NCBI GenBank assembly: GCA_001313365.1
Contig: BBFS01000006.1
Coordinates: forward strand, 1 to 64,000
Reading direction: 5' to 3'
From: Paenarthrobacter nitroguajacolicus JCM 14115
GTDB taxonomy: Bacteria > Actinomycetota > Actinomycetes > Actinomycetales > Micrococcaceae
DNA length: 64,000 nucleotides
The position numbers were made by a program, and so were the translations under genes. The notes beneath the pieces were generated by a model that worked only from the letters and a program-made list of their open reading frames with translations, did not search any database and had not been told where the DNA came from. This document shows, piece by piece, positions 39,839 to 50,438 of this stretch (within the stretch, counting starts at the first letter, position 1; each line of letters opens with the position of its first letter).

Positions 39839-41522
39839 ATGACACAACCCCCCCGATATTTCAGGGCCGCCCGGATGACGGCGGCAAGCCTTGCAGTGGG
39901 CGCAATGCTGCTCACCGGCTGCACGGCCAATGTCACCAAGACAAGCACTTCCGACGCCGGAGCGAACGCCAGCGCGTTTCTCACCATCCCGCGTGAGGAC
40001 ATGGGCACGTTCGTGCAGAACTTCAACCGTTCGCTCCCACGGTCAACCCGATGGTTCAGCAGTCCATTTACGAATCCCTCCTGATCTTCAACCCGGCCAA
40101 GGGAGACACGGTGCCGTGGCTTGCCACCGAGTGGAATGCTGCGGAGGACGGCAAGTCACTTACCTTCACCCTCCGTGACGGTGTGAAGTGGTCCGATGGG
40201 CAGCCCTTCGTGGCTGACGATGTTGCCTATACGTTCGAACTTCAGAAAAAGATCAAGGGCGGCTTCGAGTATCTGGACACCGTTACGGCCGAGGGCAACA
40301 AAGTCACGTTCAACTTCAACAAGCCCTGGTCACCGGCCCTTTACGACGTCGGCCAGCTCGTCATCCTGCCCAAGCACATCTGGTCCGCTTTGCCGGACCC
40401 GGAAAAGGACGCAAACGCCAAGCCGGTGGGCACCGGACCCTATACCGAGGTGGACAGTTTCCAGGCCCAGTCGTTCGTGCTGACCAAGAACCCGAATTAC
40501 TGGCAGCCGGAGAAGCAGAAGATCGCCGGCATCAAGATGCTCGCTTTTGCAGGAAACGACGGCGCCAACCTCGCCGCCGCGAATGGCGACGTGGACTGGG
40601 CTCCGCAGTACATCCCGAACATCGAAAAGACCTTCGTTTCCAAGGACAAGGAACACCGTCAATACTGGTTCCCGGCCACGGGTGCCATGATCAACTGGCA
40701 ACTCAACACCACTAAAGCGCCGTTCAACGACGTTGATGTCCGCAAGGCACTGAGCATGGCCGTTGACCGCGAGCAAGTCACCAAGATCGGCATGAGCGGC
40801 TACGCGAAACCGGCGGACTGCACCGGGCTCTCCGGCAACTACGAAACCTGGAAGAACTCCGCGGTCAAGGACAACTGCACGTGGACGAACCACGATGTGG
40901 AAAAGGCCAACGAGCTTCTGGACAAGGCCGGATATCCCAAGGGAGCCGACGGAAAGCGCACGATGAAGGACGGAAAGCCGTTCGAATTCGAGATCTCCGT
41001 GGGCGCCACTTCCTCCGACTGGCTGTCAGTGGCCAACGTGATCGCGCAGAACCTGGCCGAAGTGGGCGTAACTGCAAGGTGGAGTCCCCGGATTGGGCTG
41101 CCGTGGTTGCCGGCTATGAGACCGGCGACTTCGACTCCGGCATTGTCTGGAGCGCCAACGACCCCCCCAGCCCGTACAAGTACTTCAACACGTCAATGGG
41201 CACAGCAACAGTGAAGCCCCCCCTGGGCACCAAGACGTTCGACAACTACCACCGCTTCGGCGACACGAAAGCGGATGCACTGCTTGCCGACTTCGCCGCG
41301 GCAAGTGATGAGTCCAAGCAAAAGGACCTCGCCAACAAGCTGCAGGAAGAGTACAACGACGTCGCACCGCTGGTGCCGCTGTTCTCCGGCCCGGAATGGG
41401 GGGGAGCCTTCAATGACACCCGATTCACCGGCTGGCCCACTGAGGGCAACCCGTACGCCACCCTCTCGGTCCGTTCACCTACAACGGTGCTGGTACTGAC
41501 CACGCTGGAACCGCGCAAGTAG
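39839..41522 (+). CDS. ABC transporter substrate-binding lipoprotein, family 5 (DppA/OppA type)
   Basis: Extracellular lipoprotein that binds the substrate of the following transporter. Signal peptide with lipobox AMLLTGC (Cys near residue 24). Family-5 features: YESLLIFNPAKGDTVPWLA, LRDGVKWSDGQPFVADDVAY, VGTGPYTEVDSFQ, DVDVRKALSMAVDREQVTK. Frameshifts near 40035 and 41085. About 560 codons. Extra Pro residues at 41161-41167 and 41217-41223 come from 7-base C runs. The neighbourhood with two GH32 enzymes suggests fructo-oligosaccharides rather than peptides. Confidence 0.87.
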
Positions 41523-41615
41523 TCCCCCCCACCGCCCTAACCTCGCTGCGCTTCGGCCAGGGAACCCGGGCGGCGTGGGCCCACCGCTTTAGGCCCCCCT
41601 CACGGGCCTCACACC

Positions 41616-41649
41616 GCACGTCCGGGCGGCCAACTCCGCCCGGACGTGC
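41616..41649 (+). promoter_or_regulatory. Perfect 14-bp stem-loop between binding-protein and permease genes
   Basis: Arms GCACGTCCGGGCGG (41616-41629) and CCGCCCGGACGTGC (41636-41649) with a six-base loop, 93 bases after the binding-protein stop and 39 before the next start. A C run and AAACTTT follow. It probably stabilises or partly terminates the mRNA, as at 20115. Confidence 0.7.
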
Positions 41650-41688
41650 CCCCCCAAACTTTCCGCAATTCCCGAATGGAGGGAAACC

Positions 41689-42675
41689 GTGCGCTTCATC
41701 CTGCGCCGCCTGGGTTTCTACCTGATCGCCTTCTGGGCATCCATCACCCTGAATTTCCTGCTCCCGCGTTTCATGCCCGGTGACCCCCCCGTCTCCCGGA
41801 TGTTCGCCCGCTCCCAGGACCGAATGCAGCCCGAACAAATCGAGGCCCTGCGCAAGCTGCTGGGTGTTGACGATCGGCCATTTGGGAGCAATACATCGAC
41901 TACATGCACAACATCTTCACCGGGCAAATGGGTGTTTCCATCTCCCGTTTCCCCACCCCCCCCGTCACCGAAGTCATCTCGTCCCAAATCGGCTGGACAC
42001 TTCTGCTGGGCGGTACCGCACTGGTGGTTGCCGCCGTCGTGGGTAACCTGCTGGGCATCCTGGCCGCCTGGCGCCGTGGCGGCGCGATCGACTCGGCGCT
42101 TCCGCCGGTGCTGGTTTTCATCGGCTCGTTCCCGTACTTCTGGCTTGCCATGGGTGCGCTGTACCTGTTCGGTGTGGTGCTGGGTTGGTTCCCGATCCGA
42201 CATGCGTTTACTGACGGTTTGGAGCCGGCGTTCACCTGGGAGTTCATCGGCGACGTCGGTGCCCACCTTGTGCTGCCCGCGCTGACGATCGTGCTGGTTT
42301 CCGTCGGAGGTTGGATGCTGGGCATGCGAAACACCATGATTGCCACGAATTCCGAGGACTACATCACCATGGCCGAAGCAAAGGGACTCCGCCCCCGGCC
42401 GCATCATGCTCCGCTACGCGGCACGCAATGCCATGCTCCCGTCGGTAACCAGCTTCGGCATGGGATTGGGGGGGTTCGTGGTGGGTGGTGCGCTGCTCAC
42501 GGAGGTGGTGTTCGCTTATCCCGGCGTCGGCTACCAGCTCCTCAATGCCGTCCAAGGCCTCGACTATCCGCTCATGCAGGGCCTGTTCCTGACCATCACC
42601 GCCGCTGTGCTGCTTGCCAACTTCCTGGTGGACATCCTCTACGTCCGCCTCGACCCGCGCGTGCGCAGCAACTAG
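41689..42675 (+). CDS. ABC transporter permease, DppB-like
   Basis: Membrane subunit of the second Dpp-type importer. Helix 1 FYLIAFWASITLNFLLPRFM followed by PGDPPV and LRKLLGVD; then WTLLLGGTALVVAAVVGNLLGI, SFPYFWLAMGALYLFGVVLG, the EAA region EDYITMAEAKGL followed by RIMLRYAARNAMLPSVTSF, and GGALLTEVVFAYPGVGYQLL. Frameshifts near 41885 and 42395. The GTG at 41689 has GGAGGGAAACC upstream. About 329 codons. Confidence 0.87.
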
Positions 42676-42685
42676 AGGACTGATC

Positions 42686-43623
42686 ATGACAACCGCACTT
42701 CTGAAGCAGCCAACTCCAACACCGGCTGTCCGCAAACCCAACCGCAGCTTCGTCCATGGGCTCCTCAACAACAAGAAGGCCCTGACGGGCATGGCCGTGA
42801 TGTTCATCTTCATTGCCTTGGCCCTGCTGGCGCCGGTGCTGTTTCCCGGCGACCCGTCGAGGATTACCGCGATGGCTTCTTTGGAACCATCTGCCGAGCA
42901 CTGGCTGGCACCACCGCCAAGGGACAGGATGTGCTCGCACTGACCGTCCACGGCTCACGGAGTTCCCTCTTCGTGGGGGGGCTGACCGTCGGGGGGGTGG
43001 CGTCCACGTTCATCGGCATCCTCGTGGGCCTCGCCTCGGCGTACTTCGGCAAGTTCATTGACGAAGCACTGTCCCTGGTTACCAACGTTTTCCTGCTCTT
43101 GCCCGGCCTGCCGCTGCTGGTCATCCTGGCCGCGTTCCTTCCGCCGGGCCTGGGCACGGTAATCCTGGTACTCGTCGTCACCGGATGGGCCGGCTCTGCC
43201 CGCGTCCTTCGGTCACAGGCGTTGTCCATCCGATCCAAGGACTTCGTGGCCGCGGCCGTGGTGTCCGGGGGGGAACGGGCGGGTCGGATCATGTTCCGCG
43301 AAATCCTGCCCAACATGGCCTCGATTGTCATGGGCACCCTGCTTGCCTGCGTGATTTACGGAATCGGTGCCCAAGCGGGCCTGGAGTTCCTGGGCCTGGG
43401 CGATGTCAGCACGGTCTCCTGGGGGGGCAACAACCTCTTCTGGGCCGGCAACGAAGGCGCCCTGCTCACCGGTAGTTGGTGGGTCTTCGTCCCCTCAGGC
43501 GTGTGTATAGCGCTGGTCGCCTTCGCCCTTGCCCTCATCAACTATGCCGTGGATGAGGTCACCAACCCGCGGTTGCGAAAAATCAAGACTCCAAAAGACA
43601 CCGAAAGGAGCGCCGCCAAATGA
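42686..43623 (+). CDS. ABC transporter permease, DppC-like
   Basis: Second membrane subunit. Cytoplasmic leader RKPNRSFVHGLLNNKKALTG, helix 1 MFIFIALALLAPVLFPGDPS, then GTTAKGQDVLALTVHGSRSS, the usual DppC segment after a frameshift near 42920. Later helices NVFLLLPGLPLLVILAAFLP and VWPSxxL-like positions are followed by the EAA loop ILPNMASIVMGT and AQAGLEFLGLGDVSTVSWGG. Unlike the first operon, this DppC is not fused to an ATPase. The TGA at 43621-43623 overlaps the next ATG. Confidence 0.87.
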
Positions 43624-44579
43624 CCATCTCCCAAGTTTCCTTCGGCTCCCACGAACCAGTCCTTGACATCAAGGACCTCACCGTCAAGTACATCGGCGAC
43701 ACCCGGTCCACCACCGCCGTCGACCGCGTTTCCTTCAGCATTGGCACCGGTGAGGTGTTCGGCCTCGCGGGGGAGTCCGGCTGCGGGAAGTCCACTATTG
43801 CCAACTCAATCATGAGGCTCCTGAAGGACCCCGCAAAGATTGCAGGCGGCAGCATCTCCTTCGGCGGCAAGGACGTCCTGGCATGAGCCTGAAGAGCTGC
43901 GGCGCTTCCGCTGGCAGGACGTGGCGATGGTCTTCCAGTCCGCCATGAACTCGCTTAATCCGGTACTGACCATAGGCGAACAGATCGTTGACATCTTCAC
44001 CACTCACGCCGGCTACTCCCGTAAGGAATCTCTGAGGCGTGCCGGTGAACTGCTGGAACTCGTGAGGATCGATCCCGCACGGCTCAAGTCCTATCCGCAC
44101 CAACTCTCGGGCGGCATGCGCCAGCGAGCCGTGATTGCCATGGCCGTGGCGCTCAAGCCGTCACTGCTGATCCTGGACGAGCCCACCACCGCCCTGGACG
44201 TAGTGGTGCAGCAGGAGATCATGGCACAAATCAAGGACCTCCAGCGTGAACTCGGCTTCTCCGTCCTCTTCATCACGCACGACATGTCCCTCATGGTGGA
44301 GCTCTCGCACCGCATGGCCGTGATGTACGGCGGCCGGATCGTGGAGACCGCGAAAGCCCAGGACGTTTACGCCAATCCCCGCCACCCTTACACCCAGGCC
44401 TCATGGGCGCGTTTCCGCCGCTCACCGGTCCCCGCGTTCCGTTGACGGGACTGCCCGACGGCGTGAAGTTCCGGAACATCCCGGACCTCACCGAAGAAGC
44501 ACCCGGCCATTTCGTAGCTCCGTTTGGTGCCGACACCCCGGCGGTTGATTCAACACACTTGGAAGGAGCTGCACGATGA
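43620..44579 (+). CDS. ABC transporter ATPase, DppD-like
   Basis: First ATPase of the second importer. Walker A GLAGESGCGKSTIANSIM, Q-loop VFQSAMNSLNP, signature LSGGMRQRAVIAMAVAL, Walker [14 protein letters not shown]-loop LFITHDMSLMVE. Frameshifts near 43880 and 44400. After the second, the frame ends STHLEGAAR with TGA at 44577-44579, overlapping the next ATG. About 320 codons, normal for the family. Confidence 0.88.
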
Positions 44580-45679
44580 GCCACTCACTCATGAGCCCAC
44601 CGGCCGTGGCCGGCACCGGCACCCCCCCGCCCTCGAGATCCGCGGCCTGGGGGAAGTCATTCCCCCCCATCGGCGGGCTGTTCTCGCGCGATTCGGTCCG
44701 TGCCCTGCACGGCGTGGACCTGAGCATTGGCCGCGGTGAAATCGTGGCGCTTGTGGGGGGAGTCCGGTTCCGGCAAGAGCACCTTGGCCCGCTGCGTCGC
44801 GAGGCTCGAAAAGCCGAGCACCGGCGCAATCCTGATTGACGCGTCGACATCCTCAAACGGGATCGTTTCCAAGCGTCGCGTGCATTTCGCTCGCAACTGC
44901 AGATGGTGTTCCAGGACCCCTTCGGTTCATTGAACCCCGCTCACAGGATGGACCATTTCCTGCGGCGCTCGTTGGCGATCCATGGCAAGAGCGGCGGTTC
45001 CGAGCAGGAGACCCAGCGTCGGCTTGCAGAACTCATGACCACTGTCGGTCTGCAGGCTGACATGCTGAACTCCTATCCGCATGAGCTTTCCGGCGGCCAG
45101 CGCCAACGCGTAGCCATAGCCCGGGCGCTCGCCGTTGAGCCGCAGGTCATCCTTGCCGACGAACCTACCTCGATGCTTGATGTTTCTGTCCGGATCGGCG
45201 TGCTGAACCTGATGCGCAAGCTCCGCGACGAGCAGGGCATCTCCATGCTCTACATCACGCACGACCTCGCATCCGCCGTTACTTGGCGGACCGGACGGCA
45301 GTCATGTTCGCCGGTGAACTAGTCGAGGAGGGCGAGTCCCTGGACCTGCTGTCCAATCCTGCGCACCCATATACGCAACTGCTGCTTTCGGCTGTTCCGG
45401 ACCCCCGCCCGGGCAGGCTCGTATGACCCCCCCGTCCGCAGGGCCGAATTGCGGCAGGCGGTCATGGCCTCAACGCACTGCGCGTTCGACGGCGATCCGA
45501 ACCAGCCATGTTCGGCCGAAGAACCTGTGCGCCATCAAGTGGGTGACCCTGCGAACCGTCACTGGGTGCGCTGCCATCTGTACCGGCCGTGGGCCGCAGC
45601 CGGCGGCCATGCATTGGCGAGCGAACCAATCCAATCCAGCGGCCCGGCGTCGAACGCTCAGGAAGTGGCTTCCGCATGA
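44576..45679 (+). CDS. ABC transporter ATPase, OppF/DppF-like with C-terminal Cys-containing tail
   Basis: Second ATPase. The Walker A region reads ALVG then, after removing one G from the run at 44755-44760, [21 protein letters not shown]-loop MVFQDPFGSLNP, signature LSGGQRQRVAIARALAV, Walker B VILADEPTSMLD, H-loop LYITHDLASA. Frameshifts near 44760, 44860, 45275 and 45426. The short frame from 45423 is not a separate gene: the corrected frame continues AELRQAVMASTHCAFDGDPN to VASA at 45679, the oligo_HPN-type tail of these ATPases. TGA overlaps the GH32 ATG. Confidence 0.85.
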
Positions 45680-47240
45680 CTGAACTAACCCACCCGCTCG
45701 CCACCGTTCCCCCCCAGGACGAGTTGCTGACCCGGGCTGAGGCCGACCCCCCCTCCGCCCGCGGTTCCATTTCGTGTCGCCGGCCGGCTGGCTCAACGAT
45801 CCCAACGGCGTCAGCCAGTGGAACGGCACGTACCACCTCTTCTACCAGTACAACCCGGAGTGCTTTCCACCATCGCATCCAGTGGGGGCCACGCCACCAG
45901 CACCGACCTCGTGACCTGGACTGACCTGCCCGTTGCCTTGGAACCGTCCGCGGGACCGGACGCTGATGGCTGCTGGTCGGGGGGGTATTGGTGAACGACG
46001 GCGGCACACCCACCTTGGTGTACTCGGGACGGTTCGAGGGCAACGAGCTGCCCTGCGTCGCTGCAGGATCCCCCGGACCTGCAGAACTGGACCAAGGACC
46101 CCCGGGAATCCAGTGATCGCGGCGCCGCCGGCCGGAGTGGAGATCACCGCATACCGCGATCATTGCGTATGGCGCGAAGGCACCAAGTGGCGACAGCTGG
46201 TGGGGGGGTCGGGCATTCGTCATCGCGGCGGCACGGCCTTCCTGTACGAGTCTTCGGATCTAAGGTCCTGGGATTACATCGGTCCCTTGTGCATAGGCGA
46301 TGCTTCGCAGGGCGATCCTGCGGACACTGACTGGACCGGGACCATGTGGGAATGCGTTGACCTGTTCCGCGCCGGGCAGGGTTCGTTGGGTTCTGCCCCT
46401 ACTGACAACTCGCCTGATGTGCTGGTCTTTTCCGCGTGGGACGACGGCGTAACCCGCCATCCGCTGTACTGGACCGGCCGCTACGCCGGGGATGCCTTCG
46501 AGCCGGAGGCACTGCATCGTCTGGACTACGGAGGCCGCTTCTTCTATGCACCGCAGTCTTTCGAAGATGAGTCCGGCCGCCGTGTCATGTTCGGCTGGAT
46601 GCAGGAAGGCCGGAGTGATGCGGCGATGGTGGAAGCCGGCTGGTCGGGCGTAATGAGCTCCCACGGGTCACCACCGTGGCCAACGATGGAACCTTGGAGT
46701 TTGCGCCGGTTCCCGAAATTGAGAAGCTGCGCAGAAACCACGTCACCGTCCCCGGCCAGGTGCTGGCAGGGGGGGCTGGAACGTCCCTTGAGACCGGTGC
46801 ATCCGCAACCAGGTGGACCTGGAGCTGGACCTGCAGCTTGCGCCTGGTGCGGAGGTTCGGCTGGGAGTGCTGACGTCTCCGGACGGTGTCGAGGAGACCG
46901 TGATAGTGCTGAGTCGGGCCGCAGATGGCACCCCCCGTCGGCACTCTGCGCTTGGATCGTACCCGCAGCAGCCTCGACCCTGCCGTCGATGTGGAGGACA
47001 AGTCCGGCCCCCGTTCCCATGATGGACGGTCGGGTTCGCCTTCGCGTGGTGGTGGACCGGTCCGCCGTCGAGATTTTTGCCAACGGCAAGCCCCTCACGG
47101 CCCGTGTCTACCCGACCCTGGGCGGCGAGCGCGTGACATTGGCCGCTACCGAAGGTTCGGCGCGGCTCCTTACTTTCGATGCCTGGACCATGGCCGGGAT
47201 TTTTGAAAGTACCCGGAGCCTCTTGCCGGAAGGAAAGTGA
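45676..47240 (+). CDS. GH32 beta-fructosidase (sucrose/fructo-oligosaccharide hydrolase), cytoplasmic
   Basis: Five-bladed propeller plus C-terminal sandwich. The nucleophile Asp lies in [14 protein letters not shown], read after frameshift correction near 45770. The RDP motif is read as YRDHCVW, with His replacing Pro, and the acid/base Glu is in MWECVDLF. The C-terminal module has [20 protein letters not shown]. No signal peptide, so it probably hydrolyses imported fructo-oligosaccharides. Frameshifts near 45870, 45990, 46660, 46790 and 47000. About 520 codons. It overlaps the transporter ATPase by ATGA, so they are co-expressed. Confidence 0.87.
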
Positions 47241-47245
47241 AACCC

Positions 47246-48813
47246 ATGGAGAAATCTTCAGCGGTCTCCCGCCGTGGACTGCTGACCGGCGCTGGGGGCG
47301 GTTGCGCTGGGCGGGTCCCTGGCGCTGTCCAGTCCCGCCGGCCCCGCCTCGGCGGTGGGTGGCCCTTCGAAAGGATCATCCCGGATGCGCCCGGTCTATC
47401 ACTTCAGCGTGGCCGACAACTGGAAGAACGATCCCCAGCGACCCATCTACCTGGATGGCGAGTACCACTACTACTACTTGTACAACGCCGACTACATCAG
47501 TGGCGGTGGCGGCACGTCATGGCGACGGGCCACCACTACCGATCACGTCGCGTTCCGGGACCGCGGTGTCGCCATCCCGAAGTTCAGCAACGGCAACGGT
47601 GACTGCTGGTCCGGATGCCTGGTGGTCGATGAGGAAAATACCGCAGGATACGGGGCCGGCGCGGTCATTGCCCTTGTCACCCAGGCGCCGGAGGGCCGGC
47701 AGGCACAGTACCTCTGGTACTCCACGGACAGGGGCCGCTCTTTCAAGCCGGGAGGCGAGGCCCCCCCGGTGCTGCCCAACCCGGGAGTGCAGGATTTCCG
47801 CGATCCCAAGGTCATCTGGGACGAGGACCGTGGGCGGTGGTTCATGGTTAATGCAGAAGGGCAAAAGCTCGGGTTCTACACGTCACCGGACCTGCGGTCC
47901 TGGAAGCGTGTTGGCGAGTTCGTGCGCACTGACTTGGGTCTGCTCGAGTGTCCGGACATCTTTCGAATGACGGCCGACGACGGCACCTCGCATTGGGTTC
48001 TCGGCACCAGTGCGAACGGCAAGGGTCGCGGACTGCCCGCGACGTATGCGTACTGGACGGGAGCTTTTGACGGCAGTTCCTTCACACCGGACCATGACGA
48101 GCCGGAATGGCTCGATTATGGCTTCGACTTCTACGGTGCAGTGACCTACCCGCATCATGTTGTATCTGGTGCTGAGGACCCAACCCTCCGCCGGGCGATC
48201 GGTTGGGCAAATTTCTGGGACTACCCGCACAACACGCCGACCCTTGCCACTGACGGCTATAACGGCGATGACATGATCGTCCGCGATGTCCGGCTCAAGC
48301 GTGGAAACGGCACCTACTACCTCGTCTCCGCGCCAACGTCTGCGCTGGGGGGACCACGTGAAGCGCACACATCTACTGGGTGATGTGTCGGTTGCTGGTA
48401 CTCATGATCTGAAGGTTCGCTCAAGCGCCTATGATCTGAGTTGCGAGGTGGTGTGGGATCCGGCCTCGCCGCCGGCCAATCTCGGGCTGGAAGTATGCCG
48501 TGCACCAGGCGGGCGCAGGCATGTGGCCGCAGGTGCCTTCCTGTCAGGTCCGTTCACGTACGTCAACCGCCGCCCCACCATCAACCCCACAGCAGGCGAA
48601 ACCCAAACACCAATGGACCCCTCCGCCGGGCGCCTGACCATCCGCATCCTCGTGGATCGCACAAGCGTGGAGATGTTCATTGGGGGGGATGGCCGTGTGG
48701 TGCATTCGCACCGGGTCTTCCCGCTTGAAGGCGATGACGGTATCCGCCTCTACGCCCATGAAGGAGCGGCGACGTTCCAGGACCTGACCATCCGGGAGCT
48801 CAAGGTCGTTTGA
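47246..48813 (+). CDS. Secreted GH32 enzyme with Tat signal (levanase/inulinase type)
   Basis: Exported GH32 hydrolase. The Tat signal has SRRGLLTGA followed by a hydrophobic stretch ending SSPAGPASA, read after a frameshift near 47298. GH32 motifs are variant: NWKNDPQRP for WMNDPNG, FRDPKVIW intact for RDP, and LECPDIF for the EC motif. The C-terminal sandwich has LVDRTSVEMFIG. Frameshift near 48345. ATG at 47246 fits the AAGGAAA site; the GTG at 47237 overlaps the previous stop but is too close to it. It probably cuts extracellular levan or inulin into oligomers for the transporter. Confidence 0.87.
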
Positions 48814-48821
48814 CGTCAGAG

Positions 48822-49490
48822 CTAGCTGACGCGTCGGCCGCTGATTAGTCTCACGATGCAGTCTGCGGCTTCAATTGATTCTTCGTCATGGCTGACGCAG
48901 GCCACTGCTGCACCGCGCGCTGCTTCTGCTGCGAGCATGGCCCTCGTGCGCTGCCGGCTTTCCAGATCCAGCCCCCCCGCCGCGGGCTCATCGAGTAGGA
49001 AGATCCGTGCACGGCGGGCTATGCCTTGGGCCAGTAGCGCACGCTGTCGTTGGCCTCCGGACAGTGCATTGAACGGCGATGAGGCGTGTTCCTTGAGCTG
49101 AACCCGGGCCAGGGCCTCAGAGACCCGCGCTTTTCGTTCCGCTGCTCCTATTTTGGGGGCGCGGTTTATCGGCGCCCGGCTTGATGAACCGCCCCCCCAC
49201 GTGCATCGTCACCACGTCCTGAACGGTGAGGGGGGAGAGCGTCGGGGGGTTGTCACCCGTTGGATTACCAAGCCACGTCGTCCTTGCGGTCCACCGTCCC
49301 GCGGGCGGCTTTACGAACCCCCCCCGCAAGGATCTCGATGAGCGTCGATTTGCCTGCTCCATTGGGGGCCGGCAATGGCGGTCACTTTGCCCCCCCACTC
49401 GAGGTCCAGATCGACGCCTACCAGTGCTGGAGCGTCACCAAAGCTGAAGTGAAGGTTGCGGGCGCGCAGGGCTGAATTGGAAGAGTTCAC
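48822..49490 (-). CDS. aztA: Zinc ABC transporter ATPase AztA
   Basis: Energy subunit of the zinc importer. GTG at 49490 with AGGA upstream; LRARNLHFSFGDAPALVGVD, Walker A read as IAGPNGAGKST after correction near 49370, signature LSGGQRQRALLAQGIARRA, Walker B IFLLDEPAAGLDLESRQR, and H-loop VACVSHDEESIEAADC. Frameshifts near 49385, 49330, 49230 and 49160. About 223 codons. Divergent from aztB with a Zur-like box between the starts. Confidence 0.85.
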
Positions 49491-49509
49491 ACTCGATCCT
49501 AATCCTTTT

Positions 49510-49524
49510 TGATAATGAATCTCA
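49510..49524. promoter_or_regulatory. Zur operator
   Basis: TGATAATGAATCTCA matches the streptomycete Zur consensus (TGAAAATGATTTTCA, from memory) at 12 of 15 positions and has the TGA-TCA dyad. It sits between aztA and aztB and could repress both directions when zinc is plentiful. Confidence 0.75.
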
Positions 49525-49544
49525 ATATGCTTTACAGTGACTGA

Positions 49545-50436
49545 GTGCACTGGCTAATTGAACCGTTTACCGCAGACTTCTTCCTCCGGGCCCTCGTCGG
49601 TGGTGCCTTCGTCGCGATCATCTGCGGTGTCGTTGGCACCTGGGTCATCATCCGGGGGATGGCCTTCCTTGGCGAAGCCATCGGTCACGGGATGCTGCCA
49701 GGGGGTGGCCCTGGCAACAGTCGCCGGCGCCCCCCCGGCCATAGCGGGCGGCGCGGTGAGCGCCGTCGTCATGAGCGCGATGATCAGCCTTTTGCAGCGC
49801 CGCGGCCGCTTGTCGTATGACACCAGCATCGGCCTGCTCTTCGTTTCGATGCTGTCGCTCGGGGTCATTATTGTGTCCCACTCACGCTCTTTTGCCACGG
49901 ACGCGACTGCCATGCTGTTTGGTGACATCCTCGCCATGGACGATGGTGACCTGCTTGGGCTGTTGCTGGCGGCGACTGCCACAATCTCGATTGCGGTCAT
50001 CCTCCACCGCAATTTCGTGGCCGCAGCGTTCGATACGCGGATCGCCCAAACATTGGGACTCCGTCCGCATGTAGCCCAGCTGGCACTGGTGGGATTGGTA
50101 ACCCTTGCCGTTGTGTCGTCCTATCAGGCCGTGGGGGGGTCGCTGCTGGTGGTGGGACTCCTGCTCGCGCCGGCAGTTGCGGCCAGCCCGTGGACACGCA
50201 GTATTCCGGCCCGCATGACCGTAGCAGTCGCCTTCGGGACAGTGGCCGTGGCCCTTGGTCTGCTGTGTTCCTGGTACGCCGGCACAGCTGCGGGCGCATC
50301 CATCGCCATGGCGGCCATTACTCTGGCCGCCTTATCCGGTATTGGTGGGCACCTATACGCAGGACGCAGCACGCGGGCGGTCAAAATTCCTGAGCCGGAA
50401 CCGGCCCCTGACTTTGTATCCCTCACTGGAAAGTAA
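49545..50436 (+). CDS. aztB: Zinc ABC transporter permease AztB (ZnuB-like)
   Basis: ABC-3 family membrane protein of the zinc importer, about 297 codons. GTG at 49545 reads MHWLIEPFTADFFLRALVGG; the family motif VVGTWVIIRGMAFLGEAIGHGMLPG follows in two parts, then SYDTSIGLLFVSMLSLGVII, AMLFGDILAMDDGDL, and SSYQAVGGSLLVVGLLLAPA. One extra G in the five-base run at 49699-49703 causes the only clear frameshift. It ends two bases before aztD. Confidence 0.87.
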
Positions 50437-50438
50437 TC

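Noticed and set aside
41718..42407. 229-residue minus-strand open frame
   Set aside because: His/Gln/Gly-rich composition typical of an antisense shadow of the DppB gene, which has clear motifs on the plus strand.
45423..45683. Separate small gene between the ATPase and GH32 genes
   Set aside because: After one-base correction at 45426 this stretch is the C-terminal tail of the OppF-type ATPase.
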